DNA from: Ixodes scapularis
Lineage: Eukaryota > Arthropoda > Arachnida > Ixodida > Ixodidae
NCBI RefSeq assembly: GCF_016920785.2
Contig: NW_024609837.1
Span: forward strand, 50,215,609-50,279,608
Direction of reading: 5' to 3'
DNA length: 64,000 bases
Numbering within the stretch: position 1 is the stretch's first letter; each line of letters starts with the position of its first letter. The notes beneath the pieces were generated by a model. That model was not told the origin of the DNA. It ran no database searches and was given only the letters and a program-made list of their open reading frames with translations. A program made the translations under genes and the position numbers. Below are positions 24,601-34,693 of the stretch, one piece after another.

Positions 24601-27600
24601 AACAAAAAGCTTTGATATGGTGCCTTTTTTTTTTAATAGGAAAATCCCGGGTTTAGGAAATTACATTTTATCTACAGCAGTCCTTTCTCGTGAACCGAAA
24701 CACAACCCGCACTAACTGTCCTTGAGTTTGGTCTTTTTGTTTGAAGAATCGCCTCCCTTGCCCCTTCTCCTTTCTCGGTGCCGAGATGAAGTTTCTCGAG
24801 TATTTTGGTCAGGGGCGTAAGTTCCATGGACCCTGGATGAGAAGAGGGCACGAAAAGGGGGGGGTATTGGGCGTCAAAAATTTATGTATATACAAATGTT
24901 TTATAACATTGGGCCCCATAAACAACAGTACATGGCCTGGTATTGAAAATAAAGACCGAAAAACACTGATTCACACAAATGATAAACCCCGAAAGAACAC
25001 GGCACCTTATTCAAGGGAAACATAGGTTATGTAATATTTAAACAACATTAAGCACAAAATGCTTTCATACTGTACGTGAATTAACCCAGTAACGGGAGCT
25101 ATTTTAAATTTTCGCCAACTCTATTTGATCTCTGAAGCATTAATAATAGTTGTCCTGAATGGCTCCTTGAGCCCCTGTGTTAACTTCAATATTGTTAAAT
25201 AAATCACCAATATGTCGAACGTTTTCGACAGGTGGTACAATAATGCCAGAGCAATTTGGTAACAAGGCTTCGGTTAATGCAACCCGGGGAAGCTTTTGTA
25301 CTTTTATCTTTGTGAACAGCGTACTGGTTGTTGGTGTACTTGTAATACTTCTGTGGAAAGCATGCTGTACAGCGGTAATTGGCGAAACAATATGATGGGG
25401 CCTATTCGTGTTTATTTGGACCGATATGTTTATGATATACTAAATTACTTTTAATATATTATTAGAGAACTTCCAAAGTTCATTTTACTTCCACCCTTAC
25501 ATAAGGGCCTAATTACTGAAACTTCTAAATTTATTGGAGTTCTCTCAGTGGTAATATAATCTTTGGATTTTTTAAGGTACACTGTGAATACAAATTCTTG
25601 TAATAATTTAAGAATATTGAATTGACTATGCCTACCTGGTCGTTTTTACATGTTAGCGGGAAGTTTGTCAAGATTTCGCAACTACACATGGGAACATCTT
25701 TCTTTCAGTCTATTCATTACAATGGGTCTACTGAACAGATTACACCACACACAAACTAAAACACATCATTCACACTGCTGGTAAACGTACCATTCAGATC
25801 AGCAGTGTGAAGGGTGTGTTTTTTGTGTGTGGTGTAATTCTTGTTCAGCTGGACCATCGTAAGCAATGAACCAACTAGCTCAGCCTAAATCCGTTTCAAT
25901 CTATTGTTTTTCTTTGCTTTTTTTTTTTTGCGCCCTTTATAAAGTAACTGCTAAAGGGGCGCTGACAGAATATTTATGCTCGCCAAACTTTTTATTTGTG
26001 CATGACATACAAGAGCCCAACTACCCAGAAAACATTTCGCAGTTTAAAATTCGTTTTCTTCCCGCCCGAAAACCGCGAAACTAGAACTGCTGGCTCACTT
26101 TGTTGTCCGTGGTCACGTGCAGTTTTCTGTGGTTTAGACACCACAACCGATTATAATCAAAGTAGGAAGGAAGGCACACAGAAAATATTAAAGATAGAAA
26201 ATAAATAAGATGCTAATTTTTTGTGGCTTCTGCAAAGTAAAAGTCCGTTGATTGGACAACAAATATTTTTCGCAACCACGTGACTTCCGCCAAATCTCTC
26301 CTCCACTATATTTCTTATTCCTCCCCAGTCCTGTTTCAGTTTCGAGCAGTTTGCGTCTTTTGACTTTATTCAAAATGCACGTGACGCTGTAGCGAAATAT
26401 GGATCGGGTAGTCTTTTGACGCCATAATTAATCGCCTGTCAAAAATATAAATAAAAATTGGGGAATGTCAGTGTCCGTTTAAAGTAACCTGCTATTTTCG
26501 TGTAGTTATGAATATTGGAAAACTGCTTTTAGGGGCGAAGCTCCTTAGGGTCTAGCCTTGTCGATTCGTCCGGCGTCCGTGCTTGCATCGATTGCAGTGC
26601 CCCCGAAATCGGCCCACTCTTTAAAAAAAAAAAGCGTACGCCCGCACGGGGGTTTGAACTGAGGACCTCTTGCTTATGAGGCAGACGTCTTAACCACTAC
26701 GTTACACTCCAAAGTAGCATGTAGACGCTCAACGTCTATACAGGAAAAGCGCTGCGGTTAAATGCGTAAATAATCGCGTTGAACTTTGCATGCATTGGCT
26801 CAACGTTTATAAACGAGAGGGCGCTGCGGTCAAATGCTCAGCTGAGTATATTAGCCCCGAGAGCGAACACAAGCGTCGCTGCGGTCGCCCCGCCCTGATT
26901 GGGTGAGGCGAACCGTGACGTCACGGAGGGGACTCCGCTCCGCGATCTCGCATCGGCTCGCTTCCCAGCACCGGTTTCCTGGTTTGGCGTTGTGTGCCGC
27001 AAGCTCTTCGAGGAGCTGGACTTCGTTTACCCGGCGTACAAGACGTTGAGTTAGACCGATATTGAAGTGCTTCCGTACATTTTATAAGCCTGCTTGTCCC
27101 CTTTACCTTTAAAATAGGGTTACAAATCCCGAAAGCCATCGGCGGAAGCAATTCCGCCGATGAACCTCCCCGCCCGTCCACACGACACAAGGCAATTTTG
27201 CGAGGGATCGGTGAAGCGATGGCGCAAGTGTTTCAGACGCTGGATTTCTGTTCCTTGCATGTTCATAATTTAGGACGATATTACATCCCGCTTTAAGGCA
27301 TTTGAAGTGGCATTTACATCATGGGCCTTTGGGTGGTCGGCAAATTCGCTCGGGACTCCGCCTTTGCGCTGCCACTCTGCATGTGCTGGTTCGCAGATGT
27401 TTTAAAGGCCCTGTGTCTGATTATCTTTGAAGTGCTCATGAAACAGGGTTGTTTTACATAAATGTAGCTTCTTCGTAAATTAATTACTGTAAACGAATTC
27501 ATTTTCGCGGGCTAAGATTTTCGCGAATCGGGCCAAAGCTAAAAATCTGAAATTATTCGCGGGTTCTAATTTTCGCGAATCGAGCGTAGCTTCCGCAGCC

Positions 27601-30600
27601 TTCACATATTTGCCGAATTCTTCGCGGGATGTATTTCTCGCGTTTGTAGTTGATTCAGGAAAATTGCGAAAATTAGGCCGTCGCGAAAATGTGGTCGTTT
27701 ACAGTATATAGTTTATACACGTACGCAGGCATATTAATTATGCACAATTACTGGAAATTAGTTTGTATGGTAGCAGCTAAAAACGGCCGAATGGCCCCCA
27801 GTTGCCTGTATGACATGTATTGAACTGCCCAAAATATGCACAGCAATAGTGCCGTAATTCGGAATGTTTATAGTTTTTCCTAACATTTTTATTCCAGCCT
27901 TGGGTATTCGAAAAAAGCACCGTTTAGTCTGAATTGTCATTTCCAATTAAAAGAGACACTGCTGCAGGTCCCCGAAAGCTTCCTCAGCCTCCAAACTCCC
28001 TACAGCTGGACTCTCTTACAGCAGAGGAAAACAGGAGTAAAAGCAAGCATTCCAACGTCTGTCCAGTGGTAGTTGCAGCACTAGTAGCACAAAATGTGGA
28101 ACCTGTGAAGGGCGACAGTCTACGTGAGAAAATTTTAGATTCACGACAATTCAATTTAAGCAAAATCTCAATTTTAGGGCTTAACGGACTAATAACGAGC
28201 TAGACACCTTCGCTTACGTTTGTTATACATTACTTGAGGTTTAATATAAACAAGTCTACAGATATCACCCGTGTAGTCCATTGAAATACTATCCGAATCC
28301 AGCAAGGGTCAAATGCGAGCAATGTGTATAATATAATGTTCCTTGTTTTTGTTTTTTTTACTTTGCCCCTGCACTTGAGCTGTCTTACTTGTGATTCTCT
28401 CCCCATGGCCCAGACTGTATTTAGCATGTTGCCCCAGCAGCATGCAGCTTTTCTGCTTCGGCGATCTTGTTTAAAAACGAAGATACAAAACAAAAAATAG
28501 TATACATAACCTGCCAATTCATTCAGACCATAAGCAGTATTTATTTTGTGAGATGTAAATCTATAGTGATGCTCCTGCAATTCTGGTCATATTTCTTTAT
28601 TTTCATATGCCAGCTGCGATTCATGCGTTGCGTGCCCTGTCAACCATGCTTAAAATGTTGGTTGAAGTTTCGCATGTAGCTACAGGCCATACCTCAATAA
28701 AGGCACATAAAAAAAATTTACACTTCCTACGAAAAACACGCCAAAAAGAATTAAATAGAAACGAGCGCGCCGACAGCTGGCGTCGTCACAGCCTCCACAG
28801 GGCGAGCGGGGCGAGCCGGGGAAAAGTTCTCTCCTCGCTGTGACGTCACCCCGGTTCGCCGTAAGGGGGCGCCACGCGAACTTCTCGGGGCTAATAACCA
28901 CGATCCATAACACACATTCTCTTTCTGACATGGACCGTTGACTTAAGCGGTGGGGATGCGTACCCATGGCTTCTAGCGGATCCGAGCTGATCCGCTAGAA
29001 GAACCACTGGCTCTGCACTTCACCGACAATAAAGCAGTAATAATAAAGTCGAAACGGCAACCCGGAACTCAGCACTACCTATGAGCAATAAAAAAAAAAT
29101 CTGCACCATCACCACTACATATGAACTGTAAAATCAGTATCATCGGCGCCACCAGAGCTTGCCCCAATCAACATCATTCACCACGTGGAGATGTGGCCGC
29201 TTTTTTCGATTGTATCGTCGATGCTACATTCGCCTCCTTGACTGTTAAGTGGCTGATAAATAGCAGGCCTCCATCGAGTCTTTTTACTGACATGCATTGC
29301 TTTCGTTTTGCCGAGTATTATTTTAATCATTTTGCAACCCATCACTCATAAAGAAGTATAATTTTAACACGTAAAACGTTGTTGATATGACTCAAGTTGA
29401 TGTTCTCTCGAAAGCTGTTTAGTATGAGGCAACACTTGACGGGTTTTCAGTTTCAGGTATTTTTTAAGGTAGCGCTTCAATTGTCCTGGACAGCATTGGT
29501 ATTTTGACAAGCTAGTGAGCTTTTAATGTGAGGTGTCCTAATTTTATTTTTGTTTGTGGAGTAATATATTTTTGTCTCTGCATATATTCTCGCAAAGCAT
29601 CATCTCATGTACATAATTTTGAAATAGGTACACTCCTGCGTTCGAATATGGGCTGCTTATGCAGCGATGGGCAAAATACATGCAAATATGTATCGAAATA
29701 CAAATACAAAATACTTCGTCAAAAATGTATGTAATCACAAATCTTATGACATTTCCAAAAAAGCCTTTAAGTACAAGATACAAATACAACCAAATGTATT
29801 TGGTCTCTTCCAAATACTTTTCCAAATGCATGCCTCAAAATTTCCGTCAGCGACTTCAGGGCACCTGCAACGGGTTTCTGGGTATCTCATTTTAATTTTG
29901 CATCGCAAACTCTGGAGTTGGTATGCGACGCTCTAGTAACGTAATAGAAATATAATCACAAAAAATGGAATCAGCTTGGACGTAATAGGTGAAAAAAGTA
30001 CAGAGCTTCAAGAAGCTTTTTTTTTCGATTACATTTTGGTATAGACCAACAAAGAACCGAGACGACCAAGACGCGGAGCACTAACTGGAGAATTTTTTAT
30101 TGTCGCAACTCGCACCAGTTACGAAAATCTGGACGACCCGCGCATTTAGAATGTTCCAGGCAAAAGTATGGATAGAAATCAGGCTGGAAAGCATCACAAG
30201 TTGTCACAGGCACTTATTTAGCCAGTTTGCCTGTGAACGTCGATTTCGTCACTATTCTTGCCCTGGACTAGCTCTGTAATGACTAAGTCACTAAACGCTT
30301 TTGCTTGATTGAGAGACACTGCATTCGGTGCAGAACGTTGTTTTCTTCCTGCTCTGGACACGTCTTAGGAATTGAGTCATGACAATAAATTTGAGGGATG
30401 TAATTTAGCCCACAAAATTGTACTTAATTGCAATTGTATTTGAAATTCGCACGTTTTAGTATTTAAATGCAGACGTCAAATACATTACCCAATTTGTAAT
30501 TAAATAGAAATGCAAAATACACAAAGTATTTGAAATACGTATTTCAAATACTTGTATTTGAAATACTGCATATCCCTGCGCTTATGGATACCTAACGAAC

Positions 30601-33600
30601 TTGATAAATAAAGAGATTCTGAATTTAGTAAACATATTGTATCTCGAGGATATTTCCTAAATTATTGTCTCCATTCAATAATGTCCGCCCCGGACCCTTC
30701 GGATCTCTTTATTTTAGGTTTGGACGCAATTCGTTTAACTTTTCTGCTGCGCATAAACCGACAGCACTGAACAGTGCTGTTGTTGATGGTCTCCGCTGGT
30801 TCTGGAGATGTACCGGAATGAAACACCATAACAGTCGGAATTTTTCTAGCCGCACGCCAGTGCACTAGATGGAGCTAGTTTAGCTTGATTTAGTGAGAGT
30901 CTGGATTGTAGTGAGGGATGATGTCAGACTATGACGAGCGTTTGCAATTCAATGACGGACCTCTCTCATGGAAATTAGTCGGAAGTGTGCTTTCGCTTCG
31001 TTTTGCGTTGCGAGAAGGTAAGCAAGCAAAAGGGTGAAGACGTTTGCAGCCAATCAACGCTTTCCCCACTTCCTTGCAGTTCGTATGGCAAACGCGGCTC
31101 GCATACCACGTGATTATGATCGAGCAGTTGGAAGGACTTTGTGATTTAGACAAACTAGATTTAGTGCGACGCATACACTTGTAATCTCCGTGAAAATTTT
31201 GTCCAGGCCTAGATCCAGCCAGCAAAGATTTTGAAGGCGAGCATTTGGACACGGACGATGCCGACTTCGTGGACATCATTCACACCAGCAACGGCGTTGT
31301 CAAACTTGGAATGCGCGAAACTATCGGCCATGTCGACTTCTATCCAGATGGAGGAGGTCGCCAATCGGGATGCTATATCTTTGGTACGTGGAAATTGTCG
31401 AATGTCAAGAACTTTTTTCGAACCCTGGGTTCAATTTAGTTCGGCGAACATTCCCGCATTTATCAAACGGAGACTGTATACGAAGGAATGGATGGATGAT
31501 AACGACTCTAGCCTTTATAGCGGCGGTCACTTGCGCCACCCAGCAAAAACTAGCCGAGGTTTAACTTACGAAGAGTGTTGTCCGACATTTTACACAAAAA
31601 AAAATCAGAGTTTTTAGGAAAACTGTGATGTAGTTTATTTTATATTTAATAAAATTATTGCCAATGTCTATGCATTATAAAGATCAACAAATACACTCGT
31701 AATTCTTTAGTTCGTTTATTGACGTGAACCAGTAAAATATATATCTGAGTTCGCCTTTTGGCGTCATGCAGTTTGTTAGAAATTTTTGCGCGCGCGGATA
31801 ACAATTAGGCTTGAGTCAAAATTTGTTCAACCTCGCCATAGAAGTTAGAGAAAAAAGTCTAACCAGGCTATACCTTAATTTCGGCGGATTCTCAACATCT
31901 TTCCGCTTCGTTTCACGTTAACTCCGATCGAAGTGAAAGCCACGATCGGACCGAGTCAACCAGGCAGCCCAAAAAGTGCATTGTCATGGCGCTCATTGTC
32001 TATATAGGTTGGCTATGAGCGGCTATTACAATCGCGCACAGTGAATGCGGCTTGATCCCGCGCTTTGTTCTTTTTGTAAGTAATTGGCTTAATATCGAAA
32101 GCAGCCGGACAAAAAAGGCGAGTGTTGTGACAACGAACTTTTGGCGCTGATATATTGGCTCTATCTGATCATAGCGTTGAATCCGGTCGAAGTTAACTTG
32201 AAACGAAAGGTAATATCAACAGTAACACTAACCTCCAAACGTGCGAGGCTTCGCCTCACACTTTATAAATGACCAGTGCAATTCGCGCAGGAAGCTGGCA
32301 GCATCCGTAGGCCGAGAAACACGGAAAACGTTTTCAACCAACACTAGTCTTTGATTTAAGGCTGAAAGCAAAGTGCACATGTGAAGCGCAACGAACAGCG
32401 TCAGATAAAAGCCATTTCTTCCGCAAGGTTTTATCGCAGAAAGTGTTTTATCAGCCGTATTTGGCTAGAATAGCCGTCTCGAGGAGCTGTTGCGTCCATT
32501 TCCTCGCTGAATGTAGTCGTGAAATTGACTCCGAGTCACTACGTCATGCGACCTCGTGTCAGGTGATGTCAAGAGGCCTACTAAATTTAGAAGGCAAATT
32601 GACAACGTGACAACGTCGTGTTACATCGAGTCTCGTGACATCAATTTCAGCGACGTGGTTCTGCGAGGTGATAGTCTATAATTAGCACACCTCGACAACT
32701 GCCCGCTTCTCTGTACAGGGTTCCAAGTACGAGCTCCGGAAGCCGCCATCTTGCTCCCGTGGGGTGCGCTTGGGCGCCGCCAAATTCGATTACGACGCCT
32801 TGCTAAGGTCGGTACCCCAGCAGCAAGATGGCGGCGCCCAGAGTTTGTACTTGCAAACGTGAATACTTGTGTACACTTCAGGAACCGTAGTCAAAACCGG
32901 CTCTTCACAGAGGGTAACTATTTTCCACCTTCATATGTTTAATTAAGGTATACATAGATACAACATAAATTAACTTTATGTTATTTCATGAACGCGCACA
33001 CAATTCAAACGCCAAAAGCATTTTCTTCCTTCGACAACCAAATTCTGCAAGGACTACTTCGCGCAATGAGCAAGTCGCCAAACATCCTGTTTTCCACGTG
33101 GTATAACCAGTGCGGCCTGAAAAAAGCTTGGATTATCCAAATATTTTTATTAACGCACTCTGTAATTCACAATTATTTTTTTATGTCTGATCAGATTGAT
33201 TGACATGTAAAACTTACAGACGTTCATGCTTCTCTGTAAGGCGAAATTAGGGCGCAGCTTTTGAGGTGTTTTGAATTTGCTATGCACCGTGATAAAGAAT
33301 CTGAGATACATATATTGTGTTTAAAATTTTGGTCGTGTTTCGTTTTTCTTTGGAGGTAGGCCAGACAGGACTAGCAGGGTACATAGGGTACCCATAATGC
33401 AGCACGCGCACTATTGCTTTAGGGGACGTCACAGACGTACCCACCAATTCAGTTTCTCCAATAAATTTAGCGGGGTAGGTGAATTGATGTATAAGTGTGT
33501 GTCGTCCCATCATGGAACGCACGCTGTGTTGCATCATGGAAAGCTTAAGCGACCGTTCCCGTATATAGCGGTTACACTGAGGGCGGCGCCGAGGCCACTG

Positions 33601-34632
33601 TATGCGGAAACGGGCGCCGAAGAGCTGCGCTCTAAAGAACAAATCCTTGTATAGTCAGCACCTGTAGGTCATCCGCAACCCCGTAAAATTCAACTTTTCT
33701 ACATGTATTGTCCGCGAATTACAATCCAGCAGATACGGTACATCTTATGTTCATTAATGTACAATCAACGGCTTTCGCACTTTTTAAATACCGGGTGTTT
33801 TTTAGCCAAGAGAAGCGTGTTCATCGGCAAGCGTGAATAAACTACGCATAGCGGGAATCTGAAATTCCCTGAGGATGCGACGCTAGCTCTAGGAATTGGA
33901 TGCGAAAGTTCAAGAACTTTTGTTACCTGGATGAAAAATATGTGCTATTTTTATCTGGGCCGACGTCCACCTAGGCCTAATATTGTTAAAACAAAAAGAG
34001 AAGAGCGCCGTCAGCGTCTGGCGTCTGAAAACACAGAGTATCGCTACACGTTTGTGGTGGAATAACGTTTCACGTATTCAACACAATAGCCTGGTATTTT
34101 GCCGTAATTTCTTCACACTGATATAAATGCCACGTGCGTGCATAAAGTTTTTGTTTTAACGATATTAGGCTTAGGTGAAAACTGGCTCATAAAAATATTT
34201 TGGGCCCCTTTGATCTCATTAACGTAATGGTTTCAAACTTTCGCATTCTCTATTTCTATTCTCTCATTCGTGCGATAAGTCGCTCGTTCACGCCGGCCAA
34301 AAAAAAAAACGACAAAAAAAAGGTTTTAGTTTTGAAGATGTTGTTGAAGTTTGAAGAGTGTTGCAATAAAAAAAAAAGCTTCAGTTATTTTTCTATTCTT
34401 TTTTCTTTTAGGTTGCTCTCACAAGAGGGCCAAGATCTACTACCTCAACTCCATCACTAGATGCCTGTATCCATCTCGATGGTGTCGTACTGGCGCATAC
34501 ATTTCCTGGTTCAAGATGAGATGTAGGCGTTGGGAATCTTCCGGCGGAAGAATGGGCCATCACGCAAGCAGTGATCTACGCGGAGTGCACTATTTGGAAA
34601 TTGATTCGGACTCCCCGCATTGCGGTTCGTAG
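11502..34632 (+). CDS. Pancreatic-lipase-family secreted lipase, five coding exons
   Basis: Predicted coding exons are 11502-11538, 11599-12080, 18597-18843, 31207-31383 and 34412-34632. All four introns have GT..AG borders and matching phases (1, 0, 1, 1). The spliced protein is 387 residues. It starts with a signal peptide (MRNFVALILALS plus GVFLF). LLVHGWLG near the end of exon 2 is the oxyanion-hole block. The nucleophile is Ser229 in GHSLGAQ, the acid Asp258 in GLDPA, and His318 in GCSHKRA. The disulfide-bounded lid is reduced to four residues between two cysteines, which in this family often goes with phospholipase A1 activity. The protein ends with a conserved-looking YLEIDSDSPHCGS and a TAG, and there is no C-terminal PLAT domain. 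It probably acts outside the cell on lipids, for example in the gut or saliva; substrate is inferred only. The introns are filled with mobile elements. Confidence 0.85.
11599..12080 (+). CDS. Lipase coding exon 2 (N-terminal region, HGWLG block)
   Basis: Continues GVFLFDQGHSS and contains a hydrophilic pro-region, then a core strand segment and the oxyanion block LLVHGWLGSIAS at about 11957-11992. A serine-rich stretch follows, a low-complexity insert not usual in the family. It ends ...DELLRV at GTAAGT, phase 0. Confidence 0.8.
12104..12600. repeat. Dispersed repeat shared with 49.1 kb
   Basis: The start (GACGTACTTCCGGCTC and CGTATGTCTTTCTATGCGC) matches 49128-49200 (GACGTACTTCCGGGCT, CGTATGTCTCTCTACGCGC). 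The end carries CATCAACATGGCGGAAC, which resembles, in inverted form, CGCCATGTTGATGAATTC at 49160. Probably a mobile-element fragment in lipase intron 2; class unknown. Confidence 0.5.
12620..13190. repeat. 571-bp imperfect palindrome (fold-back element)
   Basis: Left end TATGGTACCTGGA and right end TCCAGGTACCATA pair, as do GATGTGTTTACAGCG with GCTAAACACACC and GGACACTTGGCG with CGCCAAGTGTCC. The arms of about 280 bp meet near 12875 at TTGGCCGGTGCCAAGG / GTGTGGCATTGGCC. The 229-codon frame that crosses it is a by-product. Confidence 0.85.
13191..15347. other. Lipase intron 2, unrecognised part
   Basis: No gene or named repeat could be supported. A (CA)n tract lies at about 13623-13646. Otherwise this is mixed-composition intron sequence. 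Confidence 0.4.
15499..16055. repeat. Tandem array of TGACGTCA (CRE-type) palindromes, 42-bp unit
   Basis: A basic 42-bp unit, GGTGACGTCATCAGTGATG followed by GACGATGACGATGCGGATGCC, with shorter and longer variants. Each unit carries the 8-bp palindrome TGACGTCA, the consensus of CREB/ATF sites. The unit is 14 codons long, so several frames on both strands stay open and read as Asp-rich or Ser/Thr-rich repeats. I treat these as non-coding. Confidence 0.9.
16100..16430. repeat. About 100-bp tandem units rich in TCACGTGA/CACGTG
   Basis: Three head-to-tail units, each with GGGGTCACGTGACC, CCCCACGAGGTCACGTG, then GCGCGGTGCATTATGGGACA and TTTCCCATGATGCACC. The last two segments are inverted copies of each other and form a small hairpin in each unit. 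The CACGTG E-box palindrome recurs throughout. Confidence 0.85.
17012..17500 (-). mobile_element. LINE 3'-end fragment (minus strand)
   Basis: A TTTA tandem tract at 17012-17034 followed by CCCTAAGGGCCCGAGGGCATTG corresponds to the tail of a minus-strand LINE. Upstream on that strand the frame 17173-17430 (and its shifted frame) reads like the C-terminal end of a LINE reverse transcriptase, with SRHYCYHFREPRTKSR and, after a frameshift, a TTVLWNHLPASVASI-like block. It is 5' truncated. It sits antisense in lipase intron 2. Confidence 0.6.
17501..18596. other. End of lipase intron 2, unrecognised
   Basis: No supported gene. It ends with the pyrimidine-rich acceptor before exon 3. Confidence 0.4.
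18597..18843 (+). CDS. Lipase coding exon 3 (nucleophile elbow)
   Basis: Bounded by GCGCAG and GTGAGC. Encodes ENATVIVVDWFEKAKD, a helix-rich segment, then VHYIGHSLGAQAAAYFAQ with the catalytic Ser, and IGRIT leading into the Asp block. Length 247 nt, ending phase 1. Confidence 0.9.
19294..19843. mobile_element. hAT-like non-autonomous element rich in GTAACG
   Basis: Left end CAGTGTTGGTGGTAACGC and right end GGTAACGCCTCCAACGCTG are inverted repeats with few mismatches, and CAG.G..GG ends are typical of hAT elements. The interior is a run of (G)GTAACG-type repeats in both orientations. The flanking 8 bp (CTGAAAGC and CTTGAGAC) do not match well, so the target duplication is not confirmed. Confidence 0.55.
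20933..21677. repeat. Fold-back element flanked by (TA)n tracts
   Basis: Palindrome 20960-21630: AAACGTGAAAGCTACAC near 20999 pairs with GTGTAGCTTTCAAGGC near 21570, and GTTACCACTCGTGGAGC near 21237 pairs with GCTCCACGAGTGGTAAC near 21330. (TA)n tracts abut both ends (20933-20959 and 21630-21677). The core GAGCGCGTGAGAAGCG recurs in the palindrome at 37.8-38.5 kb. It lies in lipase intron 3. Confidence 0.85.
22849..22871. repeat. (TA)n microsatellite
   Basis: Short TA tract in lipase intron 3. Around it (21.7-23.4 kb) no gene or repeat family was recognised. Confidence 0.7.
23405..23588. repeat. Palindromic element, CGCGAGACACATG ends
   Basis: GCGCGAGACACATGTACGAC at the left pairs with GTCGTACATGTGTTTCGCGC at the right. 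Arms of about 45 bp with a further pairing inside (TTCCGATCCGACGTGCGG). A diverged relative lies at about 50200-50362, ending in GCGCATGTGTCTCGCGCTT. Confidence 0.75.
23757..24000 (-). mobile_element. tRNA-derived SINE (minus strand)
   Basis: Read on the minus strand it begins TGCCGCCTCGGTGGCTCCGA with a GCGAGAGCGCTGGCC A-box region and GGGTTCGAATCCCAGCC as B box, then continues into a tail ending ...GTAAAACCCCCCAATTTG. This is a tRNA-like head plus an unrelated body, the plan of a SINE transcribed by RNA polymerase III. Tick genomes contain abundant tRNA-derived SINEs. Matching to a named family needs a search. Confidence 0.75.
24023..24265 (+). mobile_element. Possible solo LTR
   Basis: About 240 bp with a promoter-like order: TATATAAGG near 24144, AATAAA near 24162, and a T-rich 3' part. 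AACAATGTAC occurs just before (24014-24023) and just after (24264-24273) the stretch and could be a target duplication, though 10 bp is longer than usual for LTR elements. No internal retroelement genes are seen. A short host promoter or another MITE is possible. Confidence 0.3.
25731..25848. repeat. Hairpin element, arms about 45 bp
   Basis: ATTACACCACACACAAA pairs with TTTGTGTGTGGTGTAATT, and CACACTGCTG with CAGCAGTGTG. TGAACCAACTAGCTCAGCC follows at 25867, the same head motif as at the hairpins near 1.2 and 44.5 kb. Confidence 0.8.
26528..26720 (-). mobile_element. SINE-like repeat with tRNA-like head (CAT anticodon loop)
   Basis: On the minus strand 26711-26639 folds loosely as a tRNA: GTAGTGGTTAAGACG as A box, an anticodon loop CTCATAA, and AGTTCAAACCCCC as B box. 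The T stem and the acceptor stem do not pair well, so it is a tRNA-derived repeat or pseudogene rather than a tRNA gene. The border TTTTAGGGGCGAAGCTCCTTA near 26527 resembles the terminal motif of the GAGCGCAGCTC family in design but not in sequence. Confidence 0.5.
27487..27704. mobile_element. 218-bp MITE with CTGTAAACG ends and TA duplication
   Basis: Ends CTGTAAACGAATTCATTTTC and, in reverse complement, CTGTAAACGACCACATTTTC. TA flanks both sides (27485-27486 and 27705-27706), as in Tc1/mariner-type insertions. The interior is full of TTCGCG motifs. It lies in lipase intron 3. Confidence 0.8.
27705..29661. other. Lipase intron 3, unrecognised part
   Basis: No supported gene. A short perfect hairpin (CTTCTAGCGGATC / GATCCGCTAGAAG) lies at 28970-29002. 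GC-rich blocks near 28740-28890 resemble 26870-26950 in wording and are probably parts of the same dispersed repeat in opposite orientation. Confidence 0.35.
29662..30578. mobile_element. hAT-type element with 8-bp target duplication
   Basis: Left end CAGCGATGGGCAAAATACAT and right end, in reverse complement, CAGGGATATGCAGTATTTC match as imperfect terminal inverted repeats. Flanking octamers are TGCTTATG (29654-29661) and CGCTTATG (30579-30586), 7 of 8 identical. The subterminal regions are strings of AAATACAAATAC-type motifs. There is no recognisable transposase, so this is a non-autonomous copy of 917 bp in lipase intron 3. Confidence 0.8.
31207..31383 (+). CDS. Lipase coding exon 4 (catalytic Asp, beta-9 region)
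   Basis: Bounded by GTCCAG and GTACGT. The split glycine joins exon 3 to LDPASKDFEG with the catalytic Asp. It also carries DADFVDIIHTS, IGHVDFYPDGGG and SGCYIF, all classical lipase blocks. The exon ends right after the first lid cysteine. Confidence 0.9.
31384..33229. other. Lipase intron 4, first part
   Basis: No exon that could supply a longer lid was seen by eye. 32715-32865 is a separate palindrome. No other repeat was recognised. Confidence 0.4.
32715..32865. repeat. Palindrome with inverted GCCGCCATCTTGC blocks
   Basis: GCCGCCATCTTGCTCCCGTGG pairs with the segment around CAGCAGCAAGATGGCGGC, and CCAAGTAC with GTACTTG at the ends. Arms are about 65 bp. Each arm has an AAGATGGCGGC-like word, the consensus of YY1 sites. 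Probably a fold-back MITE. Confidence 0.7.
33230..33636 (+). mobile_element. GAGCGCAGCTC-ended element, copy C (diverged)
   Basis: Degenerate left border (CTGTAAGGCGAAATTAGGGC, then GCAGCTTTTGAGG) and right border GGAAACGGGCGCCGAAGAGC, then TGCGCTCTAAAG. The interior lacks both the CRE array and the minisatellite. It is the oldest-looking copy, within lipase intron 4. Confidence 0.6.
33968..34177. mobile_element. 210-bp MITE with 29-bp terminal inverted repeats
   Basis: CACCTAGGCCTAATATTGTT plus AAAACAAAAA at the left matches, in reverse complement, the right end TTTTTGTTTTAACGATATTA plus GGCTTAGGTG with two or three mismatches. No target duplication could be fixed. It ends about 235 bp before lipase exon 5. 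Confidence 0.75.
34412..34632 (+). CDS. Lipase coding exon 5 (catalytic His, C-terminus)
   Basis: Acceptor TTTTAG. A split glycine, then CSHKRAKIYYLNSI with the catalytic His, several cysteines, MGHHAS and a final YLEIDSD block before TAG at 34630-34632. The second lid cysteine is only five positions after the first one in exon 4. Confidence 0.9.
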
Positions 34633-34687
34633 AGCCATAGAGCCTCTTGTATTGGGAGTGGGGGCCCTGCGCTTTTGGAGCCAGAAC

Positions 34688-34693
34688 AATAAA
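34688..34693 (+). terminator. Polyadenylation signal of the lipase gene
   Basis: AATAAA 56 bp after the stop codon, in a suitable position for cleavage around 34705-34720. Confidence 0.6.

Noticed and set aside
26639..26711. Functional tRNA-Met gene
   Set aside because: T and acceptor stems pair badly and the sequence is embedded in a dispersed repeat; better explained as a SINE head.
31384..31617. Extension of lipase exon 4 (128-codon frame)
   Set aside because: Family similarity stops at the GTACGT donor and resumes at 34412 in matching phase.
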